Shown here: in pieces, positions 12,438-24,045 of the stretch
How the letters are laid out: every line of letters begins with the position of its first letter
How positions within the stretch are numbered: position 1 is the stretch's first letter
From: Dromiciops gliroides
Taxonomy: Eukaryota; Chordata; Mammalia; Microbiotheria; Microbiotheriidae
DNA: 64,000 nt
Assembly: GCF_019393635.1 (NCBI RefSeq)
Contig: NC_057864.1
Location: 475,558,617-475,622,616 of the forward strand
Reading direction: 5' to 3'
Notes under the pieces: model-generated
Databases searched by the model: none
Seen by the model: the letters and a program-made list of their open reading frames with translations, nothing else
What the model was told of the DNA's origin: nothing
Translations under genes and position numbers: made by a program

Positions 12438-12683
12438 GTCATTGTTCAGTCATGTCTGACTCTTTGTGGTCCCATTTGGGGTATTCTTGGCACAGATCCT
12501 AGAGTGGTTTGCCATTTCCTTCTCTAGCTCATTTTACAGATGAGGAAACTGAGGCAAACAAGGTGAAGTGATTTGCCCAGGGTCACACAGCTAGTAAGCA
12601 TCTAAGGCCAGATTTCAACTCAGGAACAGGAATCTTCCTGACTCCAGGGTGGGTACTCTATCCACTGTTATCACCTAGCTGTC
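12438..12683 (-). mobile_element. MAR1-like long SINE
   Basis: Complete reverse copy ending tcacctagctgtc; the TAGA microsatellite follows 80 bp later. Confidence 0.88.
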
Positions 12684-12765
12684 TAATGTATGTATATATC
12701 TATGCCTATATAGTTAATAGATACATTAGTGCATTTGTTTAATTATCGAGTGTGTATATATGTGT

Positions 12766-12800
12766 GTAGATAGATAGATCGATAGATCGATGGATAGATG

Positions 12801-12851
<51 letters not shown>

Positions 12852-12855
12852 GATG

Positions 12856-12898
<43 letters not shown>

Positions 12899-12906
12899 GA
12901 TGGATG

Positions 12907-12952
<46 letters not shown>

Positions 12953-12953
12953 C

Positions 12954-12990
<37 letters not shown>
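12766..12990. repeat. (TAGA)n microsatellite
   Basis: About 225 bp of TAGA units with TGGA and CAGA variants. Confidence 0.97.
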
Positions 12991-13048
12991 TGTACATATA
13001 ATTGTTAACATGTGATGTCAGCAGGGTAGGGAGCTCCAGGTAAGGAGT

Positions 13049-13049
<1 letters not shown>

Positions 13050-13087
<38 letters not shown>

Positions 13088-13290
13088 CTTCTTTCTCTCT
13101 CTTTCCTCTCTTCTCTCTCTCTCCCCTCTTCTCTCCTCTCTCTTCTTTCTCTCTCCTCTTCTCTTCTTTCTTCTTTCTCTCCTTCCTCTCTTCTCTCTCT
13201 CCTCTCTCTTCTTTCTCTCTCCTCTTCTCTCTTCTTTCTCTCCTCCCTTCTCTCTTCTCTCTCTCCTCTCTTTTTTCTCTCTCTCTGTTA
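13050..13290. repeat. CT-rich polypyrimidine tract
   Basis: 240 bp almost purely C/T on +, beginning with a clean (CT)n and continuing as a diverged CTTT/CCTC mixture. Confidence 0.97.
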
Positions 13291-13299
13291 TCTTTCCTT

Positions 13300-13487
13300 C
13301 TTCTGTAGCAACCAACCTTCAGGACTTCACCACTTTTAGTTAGCTACTGAATGAATGCATTAGACACATGTGGGCTTTAGTTGGGATTTTACATAGCTTG
13401 CATTTTAATTCTTTGGTTCTTTGCTGTTTCTATTAACCCAAAGCATTATTTTAATAAATGTTATAATACCAGCCAAAAAAAAAGAGC
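13300..13487 (+). other. Possible retrocopied 3' end (AATAAA plus A-run)
   Basis: AATAAA near 13455 is followed some 17 bases on by nine A, and gagctcc occurs both after the A-run and at 13031, before the CT tract. This fits a processed transcript end carrying the CT tract, but no parent gene is recognised. Confidence 0.3.
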
Positions 13488-13489
13488 TC

Positions 13490-15240
13490 CCCAAGCACTG
13501 AATAAGTAAATTACTGTGGAAGAATTTGAACTTACTTCTGGGCTCTGGGGACATTTCTCCATCTCTTGCCCTGCTCTGCCTTTTCCCATATAGAAAATAT
13601 ATCTATTTCTATAACTTGTTTAATCACATAGTAAATACTTGATGTGCGTATGTGGGGGAGGAGAGGGCGGAGTGGCCCGAGTTCCAGGCTTGTAACACAG
13701 ACTCCCTCGGGCCACTCCCTGTGATTCTGTTACCATCTAGTTGCCAATCTCCATCCTTGTAAGGGGTGTCCACAAAAAGATGGTCCAGACTGCCCCCTCC
13801 CCCAAAGGCTTCATCTATTAGCTCAATATTTAGCATCCTTCCAACAGTTCACATGCTTCCAAAGGGAGTTAAATACATGGAAACAAACCAAAAGTGCAAG
13901 TTTAATAACAAGTGTCAGAATGTCTTGCTCTGTGTGGTACTAGCTCTGAATGCCCGAGATTTTCTCCCTAAGAATTCCCCTTTTCTATTAGAGCACCGTG
14001 GAGAGGGATCGGAGTTGGGGTCAGGAGACTTGTATTTGACGACTGGCTCTGTCTCCAACAGTACGAGCTGTGCGACCTCAGGCAACTCACGTTGTTGCCC
14101 TTCTGAACCTCAAGTATTGAGTGGATGCTTGCTGACCTCAAGTCATCAAGCATTAGGTGGTGAAGTGGATAGAGCGCTGGTTCTGGAGTCAGGAAGACCT
14201 GAGTTCAAGTTCAGCCTCAGACATTTACTAGCTGGGTGACCCTGGTCAAGTCATGTAACTTCTATCAGCTTCAGTTTCTTCATCTGTACAATGGGGGTTA
14301 TTAACAGCACCTACCTTACAAGGTTGGTGTAAAGTGTTGTTACAAATGCCAGCAATTATTAATATTTGCTCGAGGTGACACAGGTTATACTTGTTAGCGG
14401 CAGGATTTGAAACCAGATCCTCCCCACTGCACCATGTTAACAAATCTCTAGCACCCTCTTTCTCATCATCCCAGATGACACCCCCCTGCCTATCTTGGGT
14501 GAGGGGGAGAGAAAGGGAGAATGAAGACACTGACACCGACCACACAGACATGGATCTCTCATCCTTTAGTCCTCCAGCTCAGAAAGACAAGGGAGCGCAC
14601 AGTCAGACCCTCTCACTGCCTGCTCCAGCCTTAGCGCCTTTGAAATATCACCCAGGAGGCAACAGCAACCAAAGCACTAAACCGTTCGTGGTCCCCACAG
14701 ACGGCCACGGGTTTCCTCCCTTCCTGGCTCCAATAGAGAAGTTCATATTTAATTCATGAAAATGGAGGCCCTGGGAGGTCTCCACACAAAGTGGAAGTAA
14801 ATATTTAGAGGGGGAGGGAGAGGAATGTTTGACATGAGGCAGGTTATAAACTGCTTCTCGATGGGGAACTGAAGAATGAAATCCCGCCCCCTCTAGCTCC
14901 TTTTATAAGAAGAGGATGATGGGATGGGGGACTGCCAGGAGGCAGGCACCGGGGTTCAAGTGCGAATCTGTGTGCCCAGAGGAAGCTTACTTTGCCTGTC
15001 CGAGTATCTCTTAACTCCCAGGGCTAAAATGCCCTCAGCCCCTCATTGTGTATTTTAAAACATATTTCTGTGATTTCTAGGCTGGTTTCCTTTTTGCCAT
15101 CCCCATTCTCTCTCCACCTGTTGCAGTGCCCTCCTCAGGTGACCCCATCTCCCTGGACAAAAAGTGATCTCCCCCTCCTCACACCTTCCCTAGCACCTAG
15201 TCTGCTCTCTCTCGGGTAGCGATTTATTTTGTGTGTCATA
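13490..15240. other. Mostly single-copy DNA
   Basis: Apart from a MIR-like piece at about 14015-14110 and the SINE at 14150-14395, nothing is recognised. 14760-15060 is AT/GA-mixed and could be regulatory, without proof. Confidence 0.45.
14150..14395 (+). mobile_element. tRNA-headed SINE with MIR-like 3' part
   Basis: Head aggtggtgaagtggatagag, then cttcatctgtacaatggggg and caaggttggtgtaaag. Confidence 0.75.
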
Positions 15241-15244
15241 GGTA

Positions 15245-15517
15245 GAGAGCTAGACAGATGGATGGGTGGCTAGATAAAGGGCAAGTAAGCAGATACATGA
15301 TTGACAGATAGATGAATAGAGAGATGGTAGATTAGATAGATGACAGGTAAGTAGAAAAATAGATGACAGATAATAGAGGGCAGACAAATAGGAAGGAAGG
15401 AGGGAAGGAAAATAATAGAGGGCAAAGAAAATAGAAGGAAAGATAGCTGGAAAGATGACAGACAAGAAGGAAGGACGAAGTAAAGATAATAGAGAGTGAG
15501 TAAATAGAAAAAGAAGA

Positions 15518-15579
<62 letters not shown>

Positions 15580-15715
15580 GGAAGGATGGCAGACAAGAAG
15601 GAAGGAAGGAATGAAGGAACAAAGGAAGGAAGGGAGGAAAGGAAGGAGGGAAGGAAAGAAGGAAGGAAGATAGATAGAGAATAGAGGGCAGGTAAATAGA
15701 AAGACGGATAGATAA
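15245..15715. repeat. GATA / GGAA purine-rich microsatellite complex
   Basis: A clean (GATA)n core at 15520-15580 is flanked by diverged GATA, AAGG and GGAA units. Confidence 0.95.
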
Positions 15716-16261
15716 TGAAATGTTTGTTGAGTACATTCTTTGTATCACACTCTGTACTAATTACTAAGCTCTGACGATACAAAGTCAAGCAACAAAAGAC
15801 AGTCTCTCCTCTCAAAGGACCTGATTTTAATATAAGAAAACAATCGCTAACGGATCTGAAATGGGGGAGTGTCGGGTCAGGCAGCTACGGAGGAGGTTGA
15901 TGGGCCCAAAGAATGAAGAATGTAGCTGGGAGTGAAGTGAGCGTTGCTTGGGTGACTCATTTAATGGGTGTCTTCACCACCACCATTATTCTTATTGATA
16001 AGAGACTCCCTAATGAGAAGGGTCTTTAGTAGAGGCACCTCCAGGGTGGGAAGGAAGCTAGGAAGTGGATGAAGGCTGAAGACTGAGGGGTGGAGCCAGG
16101 AGCCTTTTGTCCCGTGTTTTCCAAATAGTGGCTAGTGTGGTGTGGTCCTCCAGCTGATCCCCTTGCCATCTGCCCTACTGCAGCTCCCTCTAAACCACAG
16201 AACCGCCAAAGACCAAGCCCCGAGGCAGTTATTTCACTTAGATTCACAACTCACAGGAGCA

Positions 16262-16420
16262 TAGATTTAGAACTGCAGGGGACCTGACGAGTCCAACTCT
16301 CTCATTTTAAGAAGAGAAACTGAGGTTCAGAGAGACTTCCCTGAGGTCATAAAGGTAGTAAGTAGCAAAGGTAGGATTGGAACCCAGAGTCACTGACTCC
16401 AAAGCCACTGTACCTGTGGC
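16262..16420 (-). mobile_element. MIR-like CORE-SINE
   Basis: atagatttagaactgcaggg through attggaacccagagtcactg. Confidence 0.72.
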
Positions 16421-16490
16421 TCGGTTGGCCTGATTGATGAGTGAGTGAGCACAGTCTCAAGGAGCCAATGATCTCTCTCTCTCTCTCTCT

Positions 16491-16637
16491 TTTTTTTTTT
16501 TAGTGAGGCAATTGGGGTTAAGTGACTTGCCCAGGGTCACACAGCTAGTAAGTATCAAGTGTCTGAGGCCGGATTTGAACTCAGGTACTCCTGAATCCAG
16601 GGACAGTGCTTTATCCACTGTGCCACCTAGCTGCCCG
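16491..16637 (-). mobile_element. A-tailed SINE
   Basis: Flanks gagccaatgatctct / gagtcaatgatctct. The left flank adjoins a short CT run at 16470-16490. Confidence 0.93.
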
Positions 16638-16751
16638 AGTCAATGATCTCTTGCCGGCCTTTCTATCCTATCCAGCAATCCATACCAACCATCTTCTCAC
16701 CATCTACCCTGGTAGGGCACCACCCCCTCCACCATTTTCCCATTTCTTCCT

Positions 16752-16986
16752 TTGTTTGTTGTTAATCTGTCGTTTTCCAGTCACGTCTGACTTTCCATGA
16801 CCCCATTTGGGGTTTTCTTGGCCATTTCCTTCTTCAGCTCATTTTACAGATGAGGAAACTGAGGCAACAGTGTGAAGTGACTTGCCCAGGGTCACAAAGC
16901 TAGTAAGTGTTTGAGGCTGGGTTTGAACTCAGGAAGATGAGTCTTCTTGACTCCAGGCCCAGCTCTCTATCCACTGAGCCACAAGG
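16752..16986 (-). mobile_element. MAR1-like long SINE
   Basis: Complete reverse copy; an isolated run of about 30 A follows at 16999-17028. Confidence 0.88.
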
Positions 16987-16995
16987 CACTAAGCA

Positions 16996-16998
<3 letters not shown>

Positions 16999-17028
<30 letters not shown>
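16999..17028. repeat. Isolated poly(A) run
   Basis: About 30 A directly after a reverse MAR1-like SINE; its source element is not recognised. Confidence 0.8.
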
Positions 17029-17031
<3 letters not shown>

Positions 17032-17124
17032 TCCATTCATTGTTAGCTAACATTTATAGAGTAAAGAGCTCTCACTGTCTCTGTCTCTCTCCTATGTTCC
17101 CTTCCTCTGTAGCACCCACCTTCA

Positions 17125-17292
17125 AGAGATAGTCCTTTGCAGTTTACAAGGGCACTACACATGTTATCTCATTTGATCCCCATAACAACCCTGTGAGGTA
17201 GGCACAATTAGCTAGGAAGTGTCTGAGGCAGGATTTGAACTCTGGTCTTCCTGACTCTATCCTGCTCTCTATCCACAGTGCCACCTAGCTGT
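17125..17292 (-). mobile_element. CORE-SINE / THER1-like
   Basis: gttatctcatttgatcccca, aacaaccctgtgaggtagg, then a reverse tRNA-type head. Confidence 0.7.
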
Positions 17293-17399
17293 GCTATTCA
17301 TTCATTCATTCCTAGAATGCTCCAAGAGACAAAGGGATATTTCCCATTTAACTCTGTAAACTCTCAACTTTACACAAAGGTCATTTCTTTCACCAACTT

Positions 17400-17680
17400 C
17401 TCTATTTAAAAAACTTTCCGTTTGTCTACCAAAGGAAGTCACGACTCCTCATTCATCCCATCTTTCTGGCTGTATCCCTCACTGGCCCTTTCATGTACTG
17501 CCCTCCAGCCAAACTAGACTACACTTTGTCCTCTCTTCTCATCCAGTCTTGTCTGGTCACGGAAGCCTTTGTTCCCAATCTCCTCTGTGTCTGGAAGAGT
17601 CTCTCTCCCATCCCTCCCTTTGAGGTCCAGCTCAGTAGATTCCTCCTTCCGCCTGCTCTGCCCCAACACCATCCCAGTAG
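17400..17680 (+). mobile_element. L2-like fragment
   Basis: Diverged L2 3' region pattern (ccagccaaactagactaca; gaggtccagctcag). Confidence 0.5.
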
Positions 17681-18114
17681 GTGACAATGATCTCTCTCAG
17701 CCCCAGATCTGGGACCCTGTGCCCCCAATAGAGCAAACCACTTGTTTTGCTCATCTGTAAAATGAGAGGTGGACAGGACTGGCCTCTGAGGTCTCTTCCA
17801 TCTCAGGGCCTACAGCTCTATGATCTATGATCCCCTGATGAGGAATTTGGTGTGTTCCCTTATAGGTGTCCCCCGAAAGTTTTTAAGAAGGGAAGTAGCG
17901 TGCTCAGACCTTTACGTTGGGAAGATTATTTTGGCAGCCATTGGGAAGGATGGAACAGAGGCTGAAGGCAGAGAGGTCAGTTAAGTGAAGAAGCCTGAAC
18001 AAGGATGATGACTGTGTAAGAAGGGCCGAGATGTTTAAGTGACCAAGACTCGACAGCAGATTGAAGGTGGGGATGGTGGCCAAGGGAAGCGTTAAGGTTG
18101 ACTTGTGGGGTCTA

Positions 18115-18420
18115 AGATTTAGAGCCAAAAGAGACCTTGGGGGCATCTAATTCATCCTGCTCACCATTTTTTTTTCTTTTTTGTGAGGCAATTGGGGTTA
18201 AGTGACTTGCCCAGGGTCACACAGCTAGTAAGTGTTAAGTGTCTGAGGCCGGATTTGAACTCAGGTCCTCCTGACTCCAGGGCCGATGCTCTATCCACTG
18301 CACCACCTAGCTGCCCCTCACCTTCATTTTACAGATGAGGAAGATGAGGCAGAGAGAAGTAACTTGGCCAAGGTCACAGAGCTAGAAGCAATAGAGGCTG
18401 GATTTGAGCCCAGGTGCACT
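18115..18420 (-). mobile_element. MIR-like CORE-SINE, split by a SINE
   Basis: agatttagagccaaaagaga, then the SINE at 18166-18316, then ttttacagatgaggaagatg to tggatttgagcccagg. Confidence 0.72.
18166..18316 (-). mobile_element. A-tailed SINE nested in a MIR-like element
   Basis: The ctcacc word on both sides marks the site. The host element resumes with ttcattttacagatgagg. Confidence 0.88.
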
Positions 18421-18770
18421 GCTTCATTCTCTCTGCTGGGTCTGGCACTAGAAGGTTATAAACCTGGATGGCAAGGAGGCTGCTTGTGCCCCAGTGGAGA
18501 TAGGGACATTTACAGGAGACTGGGAAGAAGACAACAAGTTCAGCTTTGCGATGCCTATGGGACCTCCAGGAGACATCCAATGGGCAGTCAGAGATTCAGG
18601 ACTGGAGCTAAGGAGGGAGATGAGGATGCAGTGATGTAGACTTGGGAGTCACCTACCTGGAGATGATAATTGAATAATTGAAATGAAATCAGGAGGTGAG
18701 AGGGTATAAAGAGAAAAGAGCCAAGGACCCTGGCCAGAGCCTGGGGTGGGGGGAGCCCGTGCTGGGGGAG

Positions 18771-18930
18771 GCAGTGTGGGACAATGGAAAGAGCACTAGG
18801 ATCAAATCCCACGAATGATGCCTGTGTGACCTTGGACAAGTCACTTCCCTGACTCTCATTTTTTCAAAAAATTTATTAAAAAAGAGGGCTAGAGTAGACA
18901 GCCTCTGAGGATCCTTCCAGCTCTAAGTTT
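18771..18930 (+). mobile_element. MIR-like CORE-SINE
   Basis: cagtgtgggacaatggaaag and tgtgaccttggacaagtcac. Confidence 0.65.
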
Positions 18931-19721
18931 AGATCCTGCCTAGGGGTAGGGAGAGGATGAGAAACTAGAAAAGCAAACATCAGGCAGGTAGAAATGGAAT
19001 GGGAGGGGGTGGTCAACAGGGTTGGAAGGTCAGGGAGAATAAGGAATAAGGAAAAGGTCTTCTGATTTAGCATTTAGGGTGTTAGTTTCTAGATGTGCCC
19101 ATTGCAGACCCCCGGGGCCTGAGAAATGAATGGGGGGCCAGGAAGTAGAGACGGGCAGTGTAGAAGGCTCTTACCAGCATTTCCTCAGTGGAGAAGGGAG
19201 ATGGTGAATGGTTTGCTGGCCGGAACAGCAGGGTCAAGGGAACACAATTACGGAGGTGACAAAAGCTCTCTGGTTAGAATAGAACCTATCGGTGAGGAAG
19301 AGCCAGCCAGATGTTAAGACTATTCTGATTTTTGAAACAGACATATAGCATCAGAAAAGTATGTATAAAATGACAGTTTGTAAATCCACTGGGATTTTCA
19401 ATGTACGAGGACATCCTGATATTTAAAGAAGTCTTTTTTTCTTCTTCTTGGAATCAGCGTCTATAAAGTAAGCCATCGCCACCACCCCTAATTTATTTAT
19501 TTTTCGTGCAAATCCAAAATTTCAATATGGTGACACTTCCCACCTTTGTTTTAGTATTCCTAGGAGGCAACTAGGCAGTGCAGTTGGGACAGCCAAATGG
19601 TGCAGTGGATAGAGCACTGGCCCTGAAGTTGGGAGGATCTGAGTGAAAATCTCACCTCAGACACTTACTAGTAGTGTGACCCTGGCTAAGTCACTTAACC
19701 CCAATTGCCTTAAACATCCAG

Positions 19722-19880
19722 GGCTATCTCTAGTTGTCCTGATATATATCTTGCCACTGGACCCAGATGGCTCTGGAGGAATGAGTGAGGTTGGTGACTC
19801 TGCACATCTCTCCTTCACTTAAATCCAATTCACTGCAAATCATGACATCACCCCAAATGTCATGGTCCTCTAAGAAGGAA
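19722..19880 (-). repeat. Unnamed interspersed repeat, copy A
   Basis: On the - strand it contains ggaccatgacatttggggtg, gaattggatttaagtga and ccagatggctctgg-type blocks. These recur in copy B at 24155. I cannot assign it to a named family. Confidence 0.55.
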
Positions 19881-20019
19881 TGAGGCAGGGAGTCATGAAG
19901 ACCTGAATTCAAAATCTGGCCTCTGACACAAATTAGGTGTGTCACCTTGGGCAAGTCATGTAATCTCCGACTCAGTTTCCTCAATTGTAAAATAGAGATT
20001 AATAATAATAATATCTACA

Positions 20020-20177
20020 GGGGCAGCTAGGTGGCGCAGTGGATAAAGCACTGGCCCTGGATTCAGGAGGACCTGACTTCAAGTCCGACCTCAGACAATT
20101 GACACTTACTAGCTGTGTGACCCTGGGCAAGTCACTTAACCCCAATTGCCTCACCAAAAAACCCAAAACAAAACCCA
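20020..20177 (+). mobile_element. A-tailed SINE in an AAT-tailed older SINE
   Basis: Full-length body, inserted in the AAT microsatellite of the older SINE that starts near 19885. Confidence 0.9.
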
Positions 20178-20201
20178 TAATAATAATAATAATGCCTATC
20201 A

Positions 20202-20310
20202 GGGGACAACTAGGATCCAGGAGGACCTGAGTTCAAATCTGGCCTCAGACACTTAACACTGTGTGACCCTGGGCAAGTCACTTAACCCTCATTGCTGCAC
20301 CAACAAAATA
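20202..20310 (+). mobile_element. A-tailed SINE, internally deleted
   Basis: Loses about 30 bp between ctagg and atccaggagg. A second hit into the same AAT-rich host. Confidence 0.88.
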
Positions 20311-20419
20311 AAATAAAATAATAATAATAATAATAATAATAATACCTACCTCCCAGTGTTATTTCAAGGCTCAGATGAGATATTTGTAAACTAAACACTT
20401 AATAAATGTCGGTTGATTA

Positions 20420-20500
20420 ACTGAGGTCAGAGACCATTTTTATTTTTGTATCACCAGCATAGTGCTCAGCACATAGTAAGTGCAAAATCATTGCTTGTTG
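20420..20500 (+). mobile_element. L2 3' end
   Basis: tttttgtatcaccagcatag then cacatagtaagtgcaaaatc. Confidence 0.55.
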
Positions 20501-20879
20501 AATTATTTGAGGAGGAAGAGAGTGCTAACCAGGAAGATCAGGAAAGACTTCCCAGAGCAAGTGGCACTAGATTAATTTATGGTGTCAAAGAGTTGCTTGG
20601 GGTATGGAGAAGTTACATGGCTAAAAGGCAGGATTTGAACCCAGGTGCTTCTTATTTCAAGGGCCAGCCCTCCATACCATGCCATGCCGCCTCTCCCTTT
20701 CCATTTTTACTAACTCTGACACTGACTAACTCAGTGTTATCCATCTTTTTATCGCCCCACCCCCATGCCCCCTCTACTGTGCCTGGAAAGTAAACAGTAG
20801 TCACTCCTGAAGTCCTCTTGAGTGAATGAATAAATGAATAGGTGTATACCAAAAGCATCAATCTGTGGACTAAGAAGAA

Positions 20880-21240
20880 CAAACAAAGTGTAATTACAGT
20901 ACATGGATATATATATTGGAATACTTTAAGAAACAATGAATAGGAGGGCAGCTAGGTGGTGCAGTGGATAAAGCACAGGTCCTGGATTCAGGAGGATCCG
21001 AGTTCAAATCAGACCTCAGACACGTGACATTTTCTAGCTGTGTGGCCCTGGGCAAGTCACTTAACCTTCATTGCCTTGCCCCCTACCCCAAAAAACAACC
21101 CCACAATGAATAGGAAGAATACAGAGAAGTATGGGAAGACTCATATGAACTAACGTTGAGGAAAAGAGGCAGACCAGGGAAACAAAAAATACAGAGCCTG
21201 GTGATGTTGACAGAAAGGAAGCTAAGTGCTTTGTAATTGT
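20880..21240 (+). mobile_element. L1 3' UTR-like fragment, split by a SINE
   Basis: Words such as gaagactcatatgaactaac resemble L1 at 43140-43170. The SINE at 20946-21100 is inserted in it. Confidence 0.55.
20946..21100 (+). mobile_element. A-tailed SINE
   Basis: Target duplication acaatgaatagga on both sides. Confidence 0.93.
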
Positions 21241-21428
21241 TGTGATTAATCCTGACTTGGAGACGAGGGAACACACCTTTCTCCTTTTAAAGGAGAGGTG
21301 GGTGGTTATGGGTTTGGACTGCTGCTTATGCTCTTGGTTGGTTTTGCTAAAAGGGAGTTTTTTAGTTTCAAGGGAAGACTGGAGAGAGGACTATATTCCA
21401 AAATGAACTTGAAATCAAAACCATGTCA

Positions 21429-21581
21429 GGGGGGTGGCTAGGTGGCACAGTGGATAAAGCACCGGCCCTGGATTCAGGAGTACCTGAGTTCAAATCCGGC
21501 CTCAGACACTTGACACTTACTAGCTGTGTGACCCTGGGCAAGTCACTTAACCCCCATTGCCCCGCAAAAACAAACAAACAA
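21429..21581 (+). mobile_element. A-tailed SINE
   Basis: First of three head-to-tail copies between 21429 and 22040. Confidence 0.9.
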
Positions 21582-21607
21582 AAAGATATAGAGGAGGGGC
21601 AGAGAGG

Positions 21608-21747
21608 AGGGGCAGCTAGGTGGCGCAGTGGATAAAGTACCGGCCCTGGATTCAGGAGGACCTAAGTTCAAATCCGGCCTAAGATACTTGACACTTACTA
21701 GCTGTGTGACTCTGGGCACCCCCATTGCCCTGCCCCCCCCAAAAAAA
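21608..21747 (+). mobile_element. A-tailed SINE
   Basis: Flanks aaagatatagagg recur on both sides. A short deletion removes the agtcacttaac block. Confidence 0.88.
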
Positions 21748-21782
21748 GATATAGAGGCAATACACACATCCACAGACATACA

Positions 21783-22040
21783 TGGGCAGCTAGGTGGCAC
21801 AGTGCATAGAGTGCCAGGCCTGGAGTCAAGAAGACCAGGATAGGAGTTCAAATCTGGCCTCAGACACTTACTTAGCTGTGTGACCCTGCCTAGGCAACTC
21901 CCTTAACTCTGTTGGCCTCAGTTTCCCCACCTGTAAAAGGAGCTGGAGAAGGAAATGGCAAACTACTTCAGTATCTTTGCCAAGAAAATCCCAAACGTGG
22001 TTGCGAATAGTCAGATACAACTGAAAATGACTGAACAACA
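21783..22040 (+). mobile_element. MAR1-like long SINE
   Basis: Complete from gggcagctaggtggcacag to actgaacaacagc. Confidence 0.92.
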
Positions 22041-22170
22041 GCATACACATACACATATGCATATGTAGGTAGTATATGTTCACATATCTATATGTGTGTA
22101 TATGTATATATTCATATGTGGAAGTTCAGCAAATTTAGACTGTTGTGGCCCAAGATAGGCAGGGGTTTCT

Positions 22171-22344
22171 TATTTATTTATTTGTTTGTTTTTTTATTTA
22201 TTTGTTTTTGGTGAGGCAATTTGGGTTAAGTGACTTGCCCAGGGTCACACAGCTGGTAAGTGTCAAGTGTCTGAGGTCAGACTTGAACTCAGGTCCTCCT
22301 GAATCCAGGGCCAGTGCTCTATCCACTGCGCCACCTAGCTGCCC
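22171..22344 (-). mobile_element. A-tailed SINE with long TTTA-rich tail
   Basis: Identical target duplication caggggtttct at 22160-22170 and 22345-22355. Confidence 0.94.
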
Positions 22345-22659
22345 CAGGGGTTTCTATTAGGAAGGCTCTCCATAGAAAATGCCTTCCCTCCATAGGGGGC
22401 ATCCCAGAAAGAACAATGAATCAGAGCAACAAGTCAGAGGACCTGGGTTTGAATCCCAACTCTGGTACACTCAGAAGTGAAGTAACTGGCACAGGGTCCC
22501 CAGCCAATATGCCCCAGAAGAGGAAAGACATGAACCTGGATTTTTTTTCCTAGGAGGCTGTCTATCTACCATCATCATCTCTAGCCACTCTACCAGGTAC
22601 AGTCAATACCAAGTAATGGGCAGGAGGTGGCAGGGGAAGGGGGAAGGTAGGTCACTGGC

Positions 22660-22960
22660 AGGGAGGGATACCTGAGCTGAACTTTAAAGACAGCTGAGGG
22701 GTCCAGGACGTGCAGGTGAGGAGGGAGGGCCTTCCCAGGGTGGGAGACACTGTGCAGATACAGAATTAGAAGTCGGCCGTTTGAATCTAAAATGCATGAG
22801 GGAGAGTGATCTATGAGCAACCTGGGAAGGCTGGAGCCAGACTGTGCGCGGTGTGAAATGCCAAGCAGAAGAATGTGCCTGTTATCTCCGAGGTAGCAGA
22901 GAGCCACTAAAGGTTCAGGAGGAGCAGAGCATGTGAAGGCCAGACCTGGTGGGGAGGTCC
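22660..22960 (-). mobile_element. CR1-clade (L2/L3) LINE fragment
   Basis: Shows the L2-like pattern in reverse (gagctgaactttaaagacag, ggagggccttcccaggg, gagagccactaaaggttcag). Confidence 0.55.
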
Positions 22961-24045
22961 GGACCTGGACAGAGACGGGGCGGAAGCCAAATATCTGCCC
23001 AAGACACACGCATCCTGCGGCGGCGGGTCAAGCCCGCTGTCCCCTCAGGCTATCATCCCATCCCTTGCCCTCCCTTCCCTTCCCCGCCGAATCCCTAGTC
23101 AGAGTCATCTATTGTTCATTGTCTCTGCTTCAGTGCGCACTCACCTTTCCATTTCTTCCCTTCTGGCTCCTGTCCAGTCCATTTTGCTTTGTATGATAGC
23201 ACAGCCCAGACAGGTCCGGTCTCCTCCAGCGGATCGCGTGGGGTGCTTATCCAGCTGTTCCCTTTGCCCTCCTGCCCTCCATCCTGCCCCCTCTGAGGCT
23301 CAGGACCTCCGGAGACTATGCCCCGGAGGGGTTAATGCGCTCAGATTTGGAACTCACAGCATCCCAGATGCAGAGCTGGAAGAGCCTGAGAGACGAGTGA
23401 GCTTCCTCATTTTACAAACAAGGAAAGTGAGGGAGAGAAGGGTTTAGTGACTCACCCAGAGCCACACGTTTGGCAAGTGTCTGAGGCAGGATTTATATGC
23501 CGGGAGGTCAGGCTGCCTTATCTTCGCCCCATACCTGACCTTCTTCGCAGCCTCTCGATTTAGGCACTGCCTCTGGCGTCCAATTTCAGAGTTCTCTGAC
23601 TCCTCCCTCTCCTTCCCCCTTCCCATTCCATCACGCGGGAGTCTTCACAGTTCAGAGGAAGCAGCGTATTGGTTCTCAAGTCCAAAGACCCAGGTTTGCA
23701 GCCCAGCTCTGATGCCTGCTGAGGAATCCTTCTATCTCCCTGGGCCTCGATTTCCTCATTTGCAAAAATGAATCTAGGATTCCTTGATCCTGCAGATTCT
23801 TCCACATGCCTTGTATTTAGAGAAATGTTCAGTCTCTTAGCTTGTGGCCCCCACTCTGGAAATCCAGCATGGTTACTGCCTGGTGTGCTGAGCTCACAGT
23901 TTGCACACAGAACTACAGGAGAAAATAAGAAACAAGTAGACAACATAGAAATCTCTGAATGAGAAAGTATAAGTCCCCAAGATGTGGGTAAATCTCTAGG
24001 ACCACTTGTATATTTCTAGTTCCTAGCTGTTGTTGTTTGTCCTTC

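Larger units (their letters stand above)
17860..19260 (-). mobile_element. CR1-clade (L2/L3) LINE, reverse-transcriptase region
   Basis: On the - strand, about 18590-18740 encodes ARVLGSFLFIPSHLL followed by FNYHLQVGDSQVYI, matching the L2-type GVPQGSVLGPLLFSLY block and the YADD motif (decayed to VGDS). Flanking sequence follows the L2 pattern. It is interrupted by a MIR-like element with a nested SINE (18115-18420) and a MIR-like piece at 18771-18930. It is dead and ancient. Confidence 0.75.
19885..20400 (+). mobile_element. Older SINE host, twice interrupted
   Basis: Body from 19885 to 20019, an AAT-rich stretch with SINEs at 20020 and 20202, then a resumed 3' part acctacctcccagtgttatt to aaacacttaataaatgtcgg. 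Confidence 0.7.

Noticed and set aside
12739-13315. Open frames rich in SIYLSIYL, and Arg/Glu- or Leu/Ser-rich frames beside them
   Set aside because: They are translations of the TAGA and CT microsatellites; the frames at 15250-15815 and 24228-24791 have the same cause.
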